Translations under genes and position numbers: made by a program
Assembly (NCBI GenBank): GCA_027307045.1
Contig: DAHUXR010000050.1
Coordinates: forward strand, 1-32,680
Source of the DNA: Acidobacteriaceae bacterium
Lineage (GTDB): Bacteria > Acidobacteriota > Terriglobia > Terriglobales > Acidobacteriaceae
Reading direction: 5' to 3'
Length of the DNA stretch: 32,680 nt
Part shown: positions 7,539 to 15,127 of the stretch, piece after piece
How positions within the stretch are numbered: position 1 is the stretch's first letter
How the letters are laid out: every line of letters begins with the position of its first letter
The notes under the pieces: generated by a model
Database searches by the model: none
What the model saw: the letters and a program-made list of their open reading frames with translations, nothing else
What the model was told of the DNA's origin: nothing

Positions 7539-8552
7539 ATGAGGGTTCTTATAACGGGTGGTGCGGGTTTTATCGGATCGCATCTTGCCGAGCGGCTGGT
7601 CGCTCGCGGTGACGAAGTCACGATTGTGGATGACCTTTCGACTGGTTCAATTCACAACCTTAAAGCGCTAAAGACATTCAATAATTTCGAATATTTTATC
7701 GATAGCGTGACCAATGAACGCCTCATGGCTGAGGTGGTGGACTCGGCGGATGTCATTTACCATCTTGCCGCCGCCGTTGGAGTCAAGTTGATCGTTGAAA
7801 GCCCCACGCGCACCATGAAGACAAATATTCGGGGCACTGAAATCGTTCTTGAATTGGCCGCCAAGAAGAAGAAGCGCGTTCTTATTACCTCAACATCTGA
7901 GGTTTACGGCAAGCAGGATACTGTTCCTTTTCAGGAAGGCAATGATCTGGTCCTTGGTCCTCCGGACAAGGGCCGCTGGAGCTACGCCTGCTCCAAATTG
8001 ATTGATGAATTCCTGGCCATTGCCTATTGGAAAGAAAAGCGCGTGCCGACCGTAGTGGCCCGAATGTTCAATGTGGTGGGACCACGGCAGACCGGTCGTT
8101 ATGGCATGGTTGTTCCCAGTTTAATCAAGCAGGCGCTCCTCGGAAACGATCTGACCGTTTTCGGGGATGGCTCGCAGACCCGCTGTTTCACGCACGTCAC
8201 CGATGCCACGCAGGCATTGATCGGCTTGGCGGAACACCCTGAGGCCAATGGAAGCGTTTACAACATCGGCTCGACCGACGAGATTTCCGTCCTGGAATTA
8301 GCTCAACGCGTCAAGCGTTTAGTCGGGTCAAATTCACAGATTGTTTTCATTCCCTATAGCCAGGCCTATGAAGAAGGGTTTGAGGACATGATGCGCCGCG
8401 TGCCCGATTTATCCAAAATCAACCAGCTCATTGGCTATGCCCCGTCCATGGCACTGGATGAAATTCTGGCTGACATCATTCGGCACCATCGTGGTGAGCT
8501 CAATGTCGTTCGCACAAATGAACTTGGGAAGTTTGTCCGAATCAGCGCTTAG
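7539..8552 (+). CDS. NAD-dependent nucleotide-sugar epimerase/decarboxylase
   Basis: A 337-residue extended short-chain dehydrogenase. The NAD-binding motif GGAGFIGSHL is at residues 7-16. The catalytic set is the TSTSEVYG Ser/Thr region and YACSK (Tyr149, Lys153). MFNVVGPRQ and FGDGSQTRCF are typical of UDP-sugar epimerases and UDP-glucuronate decarboxylases. AAGGAG at 7527-7532 fixes the start at 7539, and an upstream extension to 7470 would overlap the promoter. The position after ugd suggests it uses UDP-glucuronate, giving UDP-galacturonate (epimerase) or UDP-xylose (decarboxylase). Sequence motifs alone do not decide between these or a GalE-type reaction on UDP-glucose. Confidence 0.85.
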   Translation: MRVLITGGAGFIGSHLAERLVARGDEVTIVDDLSTGSIHNLKALKTFNNFEYFIDSVTNERLMAEVVDSADVIYHLAAAVGVKLIVESPTRTMKTNIRGTEIVLELAAKKKKRVLITSTSEVYGKQDTVPFQEGNDLVLGPPDKGRWSYACSKLIDEFLAIAYWKEKRVPTVVARMFNVVGPRQTGRYGMVVPSLIKQALLGNDLTVFGDGSQTRCFTHVTDATQALIGLAEHPEANGSVYNIGSTDEISVLELAQRVKRLVGSNSQIVFIPYSQAYEEGFEDMMRRVPDLSKINQLIGYAPSMALDEILADIIRHHRGELNVVRTNELGKFVRISA

Positions 8553-8570
8553 TGCGGCCCCCTACTTGCC

Positions 8571-9330
8571 TTACGTGCCTTCGTTCTTGGTCATGATCGC
8601 GCGCGATGCCGTCTCCATTTCCTTCAAGGCAAGATTAGATATGTTCTGGATTGAATCTGGTGCTTCTGTGTTGAAAGGCCCAACGATGCGATCCTTGCCG
8701 CTGCTCTGCTGGATCATCCTTTCATAAACTTTTGCGCTGGGGCGGGGCTTCCTGACCCTGCGTAGCCGGATCGAGTTCAAACAATCCGAAGCGTAAGTGC
8801 CAACCCTCATTCCATTCAAAGTTGTCCACCAAGGTCCAGTGGCAATATCCTCTTAAATCGATTCCGTCCGCCAGGAGCCCCTGCATCTGTTTGATGATGG
8901 ATTCAATCGCCCAGGGACGGATGCGGTCCTCGCGGTAGGGCACTCCATTTTCAAGAATGTAAATCGGCTTCCTGAACCCGGCAAAGTGCTCCACGGCCAG
9001 GCGCAGGCCCCGACAAAATCGCAAGTGCCTTTGACTTCAGGCAGTGTTTGACCAAATTTGTTGAACGGAAACGGCGCTCGACCACTTTGGATGCCTTGGG
9101 CAAAGTTGTCATTGAATCTCCGCTGAATGAAGTTGCACAACCAGCGGTCCACGGCCGAATCTGGCCGGCGCGGTTTGAATACTACGTGGTGTTGCGCCCA
9201 GCCGACATTGGCGTCCTTTTGCAAAGAATGAATGGTGCGATAGGCGGCTGCATGCGCGAGACAAAGATTTCTTGTGACCTGCGCCGCCTCAATGATTCGG
9301 CCCTTTTTCCCTGGAGGAAATTCACCCAGA
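8571..9330 (-). pseudogene. Decayed GH1 glycosidase
   Basis: Minus-strand pieces in at least three frames reconstruct the central and C-terminal parts of a family 1 beta-glycosidase. They are FLGEFPPGKKGRIIEAAQVT through AHAAAYRTIHSLQ to EVKGTCDFVG (about 9330-9015), then KPIYILENGVPYREDRIRPW through YCHWTLVDNFEWNEGW (about 9015-8745), then RKPRPSAKVYERMI to the end (8745-8571). YILENG holds the expected nucleophile Glu. The N-terminal third with the NEP acid/base motif is missing. A block of roughly 100 residues is lost at about 9015, and one extra base near 8745 breaks the C-terminus. It cannot make an active enzyme. It converges on the epimerase gene. Confidence 0.85.
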
Positions 9331-9457
9331 AAAGGAATACCTTCGTAGACTTCATCAGGCCATAATCCTGCCGGCGCAGAGACCCCAGGAGCGTCGGCAA
9401 AAGCCGCGATTCGTTCTTGGCTGGAATCACGATTGTTAGCTTCGGGGATGTGTTCAT
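9331..9457 (-). pseudogene. N-terminal fragment of a GT2 glycosyltransferase
   Basis: From an ATG at 9457 (minus strand) the frame reads MNTSPKLTIVIPAKNESRLL and on to LRRQDYGLMKSTKVFL. This is the classic first beta-alpha-beta of a family 2 glycosyltransferase (TIVIPAKNE). The sequence then passes directly, in another frame, into the GH1 remnant near 9330. The DxD motif and the rest of the catalytic domain are gone. The junction suggests a deletion fused the start of a GT2 gene to the middle of a GH1 gene. Confidence 0.65.
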
Positions 9458-10043
9458 GAATGGCAACTCCTTCCGGGCCGATGGCGACATAGGTGCATCG
9501 CTGATCGACCCACCCGCCCGCGTTGTAAATACTCAACGCCGTCCCGCTCACGGGCCAGCGCTGCATGCGTGTGTCCACAAAAAATGCGCTCAGCCTTGCC
9601 AGGTTTTGCGTAGCTGAGCGCGCCATGTGCTACCTGCTCTGAGAGACGCAACCATCGTGTGTTAAGCCGGTCCAGGTAGCGGGCAAACTGTTGGTTTTTG
9701 GAATGGTTTTTCTGCAATCGCAGAAACATGAACTGGCCCACCTTGCTCAAGAACGCATTCGTGACGGCGAAACTATCGTACTGATGGCATGGCGCGGGTT
9801 TGAGAGCTTTCGGATATGCCCCAGAAATTTCCAGTGCTCTTGGGTGAGATGGCGGAAGTTGAGGTCGGCAAAGATATCGCCCAGCAGGATAAGCCGATTA
9901 AAGCGAACCGCTTGCAGAAACGCAAGGGCTGCGCCCGCCTGGCTGACTTCAGGACCCAGATGCAAGTCGGAGATAATTACCGTGTCAAAGCAATTTTCCT
10001 GCATGCACCATATTTGTAGCAACTCAAGGTTAAAGCCGCGCAA
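9458..10043 (-). pseudogene. Decayed calcineurin-like metallophosphoesterase
   Basis: The N-terminal piece (10004 to about 9785) reads FDTVIISDLHLGPE and LILLGDIFADLNF, the first two metal-binding motifs of the superfamily. The C-terminal piece (about 9785-9515, another frame) runs from FAVTNAFLSKVGQF to ERIFCGHTHAALARERDGVE with the last metal motif GHTH. One extra T near 9515 shifts the frame again before YNAGGWVDQRCTYVAIGPEG. The segment between KLSNPR and the second piece, which should hold GNHD/E and the next His motif, is deleted. The family includes UDP-2,3-diacylglucosamine hydrolase relatives, but the exact substrate is unknown. It lay upstream of the GT2 relic on the same strand. 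Confidence 0.8.
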
Positions 10044-10094
10044 CAGCTGTGTAAATATCGCGTGAAAATATCTATCGGAACATATAAAGGAAAC

Positions 10095-11564
10095 TTATTG
10101 GATGGTTGTTGGTTTAGGCATGGCCCGCACCAACACGGGAAGGCCGCAGTTAATCTCCAGTAAGTAGCGGCCTGCGGCAATCTTTACTGCCAACATGCTG
10201 TCCATGCGCAGCCCTTGGGCTTGTATTTCGATATAGTTTGCGCGTTGGGTCACCTTGATCCGCTTGATCTGGCCATCACGCTCGTCGTCCAATGCATTGG
10301 CCAGTCGCAGAATGCCCGCCAGCAGCATGATGACCTTCCGCTGTGCGATGGGAATATCCCGCAATCGGGCGGCTTGAGGAAGAGCGCCGCGATGATAGCG
10401 CGCTACGCTGGCCATGGTCATCACTTCCTGCCGCGTCCATCCCACGATGCGATCGAGATTGCTGACCATCTGGTGAGTGGTTTTGTGGTGATTTTTCTCG
10501 CCGGCAAATCTGCCAACTTCATGGACCATGGCTGCCGCCTTCAGCAATTCGCGTGAATTTTTGGCGCCCTTCAAGAGGCCCAGGCGCGCCAGGCTGTCAT
10601 GAATTTGAATGGCGAACCGGGAAACGCGGCGGTTATGCTGCAGGTCGCTATCCATGAAAGCCGACCAGGCTTGCAGCCTCTTGAGCGACGCCTGTCGCGC
10701 AGCTTTCCCTTGAGGCAGGCCGGACCGCCAAACGCGCCATAAGGAGCCGTCGCCCACCATAACCTCGGAATATAGATTGACTCGTTGCAGGCGCTCCGCC
10801 GCCACAGCTTCTTCCCATCGTTGTCGCGCCGCAGGCGCGGCGGAAGCGCAGATCGACAAAACGGATTCTCGGACCACATCCAGGTCATGGATTTCACCCA
10901 GCAAATCCTGGATGTGTTTAAGACCTGCTTTCCATTCGTGATGTAGTTGCGGTAGAAAGTTTTCCACCACATAACGAAACTTCTTTAGCCCAATACGCAG
11001 CTTATGGAACACCAGGTCATTGCCCAATTTGAGCGCCGGAGCTTCCAGCCTTCGGGCGGCGATCAATTTTTCCAGGGCAAGCACCTGAAATACATGCGAC
11101 CCAAGCGGCAGACGTCGGGCACGCTGGCTAAGTTGGCGCGTCCATCCCTGCCATTGTTTGCGATCAAAGACATCAATCGCGCTCTTGGCCTGTTGTTGTA
11201 GGACTGTTTCCTGCTCGCGCAGATGATTTAGAAGTTGCCTTGTGATGGGATCGTCAGCCGGGCCGAGCTTCTGTGTCCATTCTGTAATAACGTGGCAGTC
11301 ACGCAACGCACCCAGGCTGTCAAAAAGCGCCGTAGCCTGACGGCGCATCCTCTTCCAATCTTTGTAGGGGTCAATGGCGCGGAAACCTTCCGCCATGGAA
11401 CGGCATCGGCGAAGCGCAACCCGGAGATCGTGGACCGCTTCGCTGTCGAAGCCTTCAGCAGCCTTGTCGGCTTCCTTTGGGACCTGGTTCATCCAATGGA
11501 CCAGGCCAGAGTCTTTGCGAATTGGACGTTGGGCAGTCACCAGCAAAGCTCTTAATCGCACCAC
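10095..11564 (-). CDS. CHAD domain protein with C-terminal Ppx/GppA-like HD domain
   Basis: A 489-residue soluble protein. Two CHAD helical repeats are visible: EAVHDLRVALRRCRSM near residues 42-57 and FHKLRIGLKKFRYVVENF near 188-205, with LKHIQDLLGEIHDLDVV following. Their conserved His, Arg and Lys residues bind polyphosphate in characterised CHAD proteins. Residues about 340-489 resemble the C-terminal domain of exopolyphosphatases: AAAMVHEVGRFAG, NHHKTTHQM and ASVARYHRG. The ASKHA phosphatase domain of Ppx/GppA is absent. The start is probably GTG 11564, though no strong ribosome site is present. A Nudix gene is divergent upstream. A role in polyphosphate binding or signalling is inferred; catalytic activity is unproven. 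Confidence 0.88.
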   Translation of the reverse strand: MVRLRALLVTAQRPIRKDSGLVHWMNQVPKEADKAAEGFDSEAVHDLRVALRRCRSMAEGFRAIDPYKDWKRMRRQATALFDSLGALRDCHVITEWTQKLGPADDPITRQLLNHLREQETVLQQQAKSAIDVFDRKQWQGWTRQLSQRARRLPLGSHVFQVLALEKLIAARRLEAPALKLGNDLVFHKLRIGLKKFRYVVENFLPQLHHEWKAGLKHIQDLLGEIHDLDVVRESVLSICASAAPAARQRWEEAVAAERLQRVNLYSEVMVGDGSLWRVWRSGLPQGKAARQASLKRLQAWSAFMDSDLQHNRRVSRFAIQIHDSLARLGLLKGAKNSRELLKAAAMVHEVGRFAGEKNHHKTTHQMVSNLDRIVGWTRQEVMTMASVARYHRGALPQAARLRDIPIAQRKVIMLLAGILRLANALDDERDGQIKRIKVTQRANYIEIQAQGLRMDSMLAVKIAAGRYLLEINCGLPVLVRAMPKPTTIQ

Positions 11565-11916
11565 ACAAGGTTAACAGTTCAGCTTTGCTCTGCGCCATTG
11601 GATAGAGGACGCGGTGCGGAAGAGCGTGTGAAATGCCATGGCTTTCCATCTCTTCTTTGCCATCTAAAGTATCCCCTCTCAACCGCTTCTCCTGCCTGTT
11701 TGTGCTGGTCCGACTTCCTGCAATAAAGGAGCTTTCGTGCCGGCGAACCCATTGCGCACCTGAATTTGTGTACTGATGGTTAAACTCTGGTGAAAAGTGC
11801 CGGGAGTATTACCAAAGTTATTGATTTGCTCCATCTAATTACCATAAGGTGACTGCAGCAGATGTTGTGCAGACATGTTTTTGGGGCCAACATCCTGGCC
11901 AATCAAGGAGGGCTAA
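11565..11916. other. Intergenic region between divergent genes
   Basis: This 352-base gap separates the CHAD-HD gene (minus) from the Nudix gene (plus) and must hold promoters for both. I see only a weak candidate for the Nudix gene, TTGATT (11821-11826) with CATAAG 16 bases on. No hairpin, repeat or convincing small gene was seen. Confidence 0.4.
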
Positions 11917-12462
11917 GTGGCGCGATTTTTTGCTGGTTTGGCGCGGCTTGCAATGGGCACGGAACTGCCTGTCCAGGTGGCAGCCGTTTGTTATCGCCTG
12001 CATGGCTCGTCTGTGGAATTCCTGCTTGTAAATACCAGCTCAGGAAAATGGACTTTTCCTAAAGGCCGGCTCTGTCCAGCCTTGTCGCCCAGTGAAAGCG
12101 CCTCGCGCGAAGCCTGGGAAGAGGCGGGCGTTACCGGAAGGATTGAGGAGAGCCACTTCGGCCATTACCTGGATACCAAGCGCACGTTAGGCCACGATGC
12201 CCTCACGAGGGAAGTTCGCATTGCGGCATTCCTGCTGGAAGTTCACGGCACTGAGGACCCACAGGAAAGCGGGCGCAATCCAAGCTGGTTCTCGCCTCAG
12301 CAGGCCAGAAAGCGCCTTGCGGAACGCCGTCAGTCACCATATTCCAAGCAAATTGCAAAAATGATCGATGCCGCACTGGAACAGCTCACGGTGAAAAGCA
12401 GAAAACAAACCGAGTTTCTCGTTCGCATCCAGGGACGGAGACGGCTCGCATCTGCCCGATAG
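11917..12462 (+). CDS. Nudix hydrolase with altered Nudix box
   Basis: A 181-residue protein starting at GTG 11917, with a strong AAGGAGG at 11905-11911. WTFPKGRL begins the Nudix box, and REAWEEAGV (residues 64-72) retains the metal-binding Glu residues of the REUXEEXGU core. In the first half, however, the usual Glu of GX5E is Leu56, and the normal acidic/Gly segment reads CPALSPS. FGHYLDTKR and a WFSPQQA segment follow, as in diadenosine/diphosphoinositol polyphosphate-type Nudix enzymes. The basic C-terminal tail (RIQGRRRLASAR) is unusual. The divergent CHAD neighbour hints at polyphosphate or nucleoside-polyphosphate turnover, which is an inference. Confidence 0.85.
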   Translation: MARFFAGLARLAMGTELPVQVAAVCYRLHGSSVEFLLVNTSSGKWTFPKGRLCPALSPSESASREAWEEAGVTGRIEESHFGHYLDTKRTLGHDALTREVRIAAFLLEVHGTEDPQESGRNPSWFSPQQARKRLAERRQSPYSKQIAKMIDAALEQLTVKSRKQTEFLVRIQGRRRLASAR

Positions 12463-12559
12463 GATCCCCATGGAAGTTCCTCTCAATTGAGCATCCGCCA
12501 ATCGGGCGCAACATATGTCTCTGAGGGACTACTGTAAACAGGTGAGAAGCTGACCTCTT

Positions 12560-12851
12560 CTTCTGATGTCCACCGGCCGGACCGCAACGTCTGGATCAAA
12601 CCGCCTCGCGAGATCGTCGTCCATTGGCAACACGTTGTAGCGTGTGGCCAGTTCCTCTTTAAGGGCCTGGGACACCTGGGCGAGAACTGCGTGCTCAACA
12701 TCAAGAACAAATCGCACACGGTTACCTCGGAGATCGTGGCGCCGGAGTCTGGCGCTGCGGGTGTGATAGTGGCCCAGGAAGGAGCCGAGGAAACAGACCA
12801 TCTGGTCTCTCCCGAGGAAGCAATCCGCATTGCCATGGCGCGGCAGTAAGT
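12560..12851 (+). pseudogene. Arylsulfatase remnant containing an inverted segment
   Basis: On the plus strand from about 12643 the frame reads FLFKGLGHLGENCVLNIKNK and then SEIVAPESGAAGVIVAQ. This matches the post-catalytic part of AtsA-type arylsulfatases. The stretch that should precede it, ATRYNVLPMDDDLARRFDP, is present but on the minus strand (about 12648-12565). A block of about 80-90 bases has therefore been inverted in place. The downstream part after VAQEGA does not match arylsulfatase but stays open to TAA near 12849 (ending SPEEAIRIAMARQ), perhaps from another gene. The catalytic domain is absent and no start codon is available. Confidence 0.7.
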
Positions 12852-12866
12852 AAACTGTTTCAACAC

Positions 12867-12894
12867 AAGAGGTCCCGCAAGGGCAGGACCTCTT
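12867..12894 (+). terminator. Hairpin terminator
   Basis: AAGAGGTCC (12867-12875) pairs perfectly with GGACCTCTT (12886-12894) around a 10-nt loop, followed by T-rich sequence. It lies just after the last stop codon of the arylsulfatase remnant and before the next gene. Confidence 0.65.
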
Positions 12895-13054
12895 TCACTT
12901 TCATCGCACAGTACTGGCGGTTTGTGCCCGCTCTGGCTGAGATCGATGAAATCTTTTCGCACCGTCTCGATCCGGCGAAGATATGGACAATGGGCGCCAT
13001 TGCCACAAGCACGTGAATACAGTGCGGAGTCGCAATTGATATACCATTGAACTA

Positions 13055-13822
13055 ATGACAAAGAGATTGCTGCTCATGGGCGCTTTGTGGTGCTTGATCA
13101 TTAACAGCTTGTCGCAAGCGGCGTGCGCGCAGGGAACTCAGCCTCACTCACCGAAGCCTCGGCAAGCACCGCAGGCATCGGATCAAGATCATCGACAACC
13201 CGCTACCACGCCTCCGACGAATACAAAACAGGGAACTGCTGGTCTCGCGTCTGGTCAGGCCAGCACCGTGGGAGATCCAGCATCTTCCAGTCCGCTCAAC
13301 GTAAAAGGCAAGCTGCGTTACTTTGCCGTGGAGTCATTCAGGCCGGGTATTTATCCGGTGGCTGCGTTTTATGACGGATTAACCATGGCGAATCCGCCAA
13401 AAGCTTATCCGCCGGAATGGCGACAGGGTGTCGCCGGCTTTGCCCGCAACTATGGCGACTTTATGGCAAGTTGGGCTGCTGTCCAGGGGGGAAAGTTTGT
13501 GGCTGCGTCAATCCTGCATGAGGATCCGCGGTATTTTATCTCGACGAACAAGAATTTCTTCGCGCGAGTCGCCAATGCGGTCCGCTATGTTGTGATTGAT
13601 CGCAGTGATTCCGGGCATTCGCGGCTGGCTTTGGCGAATGTGGCCGGCGCGCTTGCCGGCGGCTTTGTCGGCAACGCATATTTGCCTGATCCGTATGCAA
13701 ACGCTTCCCACGGATTCAGCCGAAGTGCGCTCGCATTGACCGGCTTTGTCACCAGCAATCTGGCCGATGAGTTTCAGCCAGAAATTCACAAATTGGCCAA
13801 AAAATTGCATCTGCCCTTTTAG
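13055..13822 (+). CDS. Secreted protein of unknown function
   Basis: A 255-residue product. Residues 1-24 form a signal peptide (MTKRLLLMGALW, hydrophobic core, cleavage probably after AACA). Residues 25-80 are a Pro/Gln/Thr-rich linker, likely disordered. The C-terminal 170 residues are better ordered, with VESFRPGIYPVAAFYDGL, WRQGVAGFARNYGDF and LHEDPRYFIS. I associate the last motif with an acidobacterial family of exported proteins of unknown role. Short Gly/Ala-rich segments (NVAGALAGGFVGNAYLP) could be membrane-associated. The start ATG lacks a clear Shine-Dalgarno. No function is claimed. Confidence 0.75.
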   Translation: MTKRLLLMGALWCLIINSLSQAACAQGTQPHSPKPRQAPQASDQDHRQPATTPPTNTKQGTAGLASGQASTVGDPASSSPLNVKGKLRYFAVESFRPGIYPVAAFYDGLTMANPPKAYPPEWRQGVAGFARNYGDFMASWAAVQGGKFVAASILHEDPRYFISTNKNFFARVANAVRYVVIDRSDSGHSRLALANVAGALAGGFVGNAYLPDPYANASHGFSRSALALTGFVTSNLADEFQPEIHKLAKKLHLPF

Positions 13823-13895
13823 GAGTTTAGGTCGCGCTGCTGATTTGCGATCTTCCCGAATGCTCTCACTTCCTGTTAAGCTACTTCCTTCCTGA

Positions 13896-14414
13896 ATGCC
13901 AGTTTCTCTTGCCAACTCCGGAGTGGTTTACGACGCGCTAAAAAAATGCGATATCGGCCTGGTCTCTGCGTTGCCGGAAACGTGGCTGGTGCACCTGATC
14001 CGCATGGCTGAAGACGATCCTAAAATGATCCTGGTGCGTCTTGCCAAGGAAGAAGAAGGCGTGGGCATTTCCGCGGGCGCTCATTTTGCCGGCGTGAAGT
14101 CCGCCATGCTGATGCAGAACCACGGCTTTCTCGCCAGCATCAACGGGATTGTTTCCCTGGCGCAGCTCTATCGTATTCCATTGCTCATGCTCATTAGTTA
14201 TCGCGGCCACTTTGGCGAGCGTGATCCCTGGCAAACGCAAGGTGGTGGCGTGACGGAGCCGCTGCTGCGGTCCTTGGGCATTCCGTACTCATTTTTAGAC
14301 GATCCGGCAAAAGTGGAGAAGCGCATTGCTGAGGCGCAAACCTGGGCTTATGCCAGTTTGCATCCTGCGGCGCTGCTTCTCACACGAGAACTCATGTGGG
14401 AGGAGCCCGCATGA
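13896..14414 (+). CDS. ThDP-dependent decarboxylase, alpha (PYR-domain) subunit, ComD-like
   Basis: A 172-residue protein matching the alpha subunit of sulfopyruvate decarboxylase and the N-terminal domain of phosphonopyruvate decarboxylase. LAKEEEGVGISAGAHFAG supplies the Glu that activates the thiamine cofactor, and QNHGFLASINGI follows. This PYR domain works only with a PP-domain partner, which is encoded by the next gene with an ATGA overlap (14411-14414). The two are co-translated. Bacteria without coenzyme M often use such split enzymes for other 2-oxo acids, so the substrate (phosphonopyruvate, sulfopyruvate or another) is open. The ribosome site upstream is weak. Confidence 0.85.
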   Translation: MPVSLANSGVVYDALKKCDIGLVSALPETWLVHLIRMAEDDPKMILVRLAKEEEGVGISAGAHFAGVKSAMLMQNHGFLASINGIVSLAQLYRIPLLMLISYRGHFGERDPWQTQGGGVTEPLLRSLGIPYSFLDDPAKVEKRIAEAQTWAYASLHPAALLLTRELMWEEPA

Positions 14415-15013
14415 TGCAGCGCTTTGAATGCCTGCGCGCGATCTATGACCAACTGGAAAACTGCTTGGTTGTAACCATCATGGGGGCCGTTGCGTGTGAA
14501 TTGCAATCGCTCGGCCACAAGCCCAACTTTTTCTATCTGCAGCATGCCATGGGACTCGGCTCATCCACCGGACTGGGCCTTGCGCTGTGTCTTCCGCAGC
14601 AAAAAGTTGTGGTCTTTGATGGTGATGGCTCCATCCTGATGAACCTTGGCGGATACACAACTCTTGCGCGTTATCGACCTAAGAATCTGGTGCATGTTGT
14701 TTTTGACAATGAGAGCCTGCTTTCCGTCGGCGGCTTTCCCACCGCCACTTCCACCGGCAGCGACCTTGAAGGCGTGGCGCACGCCTCCGGAATTGCGCGC
14801 ACTAAAACGGTTCATACAATCGAAGAGTTCAAGCATGCTTTTGACGACGCGTTACGAACCAACGATCTTACTTCCATGGTGGCGAAAGTTGAGGCCGTGG
14901 GGCCAAAAGGATACGTGACGGAATTGGCGTTGCTGGAGAATCGGTTTCAGTTTAAGCGGTATATCGAGAAGCTCACCACGGAGGCACGGAGACACGGAGA
15001 ACGCAAAAACTAA
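14411..15013 (+). CDS. ThDP-dependent decarboxylase, beta (PP-domain) subunit, ComE-like
   Basis: A 200-residue partner of the preceding subunit. The ThDP-pyrophosphate motif is intact: VFDGDGSILMNLGG followed about 25 residues later by VFDNES, i.e. GDG...N binding Mg2+. HAMGLGSSTGLGLAL precedes it. The start is ATG 14411, overlapping the upstream stop as ATGA, with GGAGGAG at 14399-14405. The true domain ends near residue 185. The last 15 or so residues (KLTTEARRHGERKN) are the translation of an interspersed CACGGAGGCACGGAGACACG repeat, so the original C-terminus was replaced or extended by repeat insertion. The enzyme function should survive because the tail lies beyond the fold. Confidence 0.87.
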   Translation: MMQRFECLRAIYDQLENCLVVTIMGAVACELQSLGHKPNFFYLQHAMGLGSSTGLGLALCLPQQKVVVFDGDGSILMNLGGYTTLARYRPKNLVHVVFDNESLLSVGGFPTATSTGSDLEGVAHASGIARTKTVHTIEEFKHAFDDALRTNDLTSMVAKVEAVGPKGYVTELALLENRFQFKRYIEKLTTEARRHGERKN

Positions 15014-15111
15014 CTGTTGTCTTTAGGTCCTGTCGAGCTGACGAGGCCAGTTTTTAAGTTCCTCTGAAAGTCCAAGACGTTTACTGCGTGCCTCCCGTGG
15101 TGGGTTTTTTT
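14973..15111 (+). terminator. Inverted repeat pair followed by a T run
   Basis: The left arm CTCACCACGGAGGCACGGAG (14972-14991) lies inside the end of the ComE-like gene. The right arm (15084-15104) is its near-perfect reverse complement, GCGTGCCTCCCGTGGTGGG. Seven T residues follow at 15105-15111, just before the cyclase ribosome site. The loop is about 90 nt. It could terminate transcription after the decarboxylase genes or attenuate the cyclase gene. The arms are both copies of the interspersed repeat family. Confidence 0.55.
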
Positions 15112-15127
15112 ACAGGAGGAAATACAA

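Noticed and set aside
12483-13061. 192-codon open frame on the minus strand
   Set aside because: It matches no family, crosses the terminator hairpin and runs through the arylsulfatase remnant in a frame other than the recognisable one.
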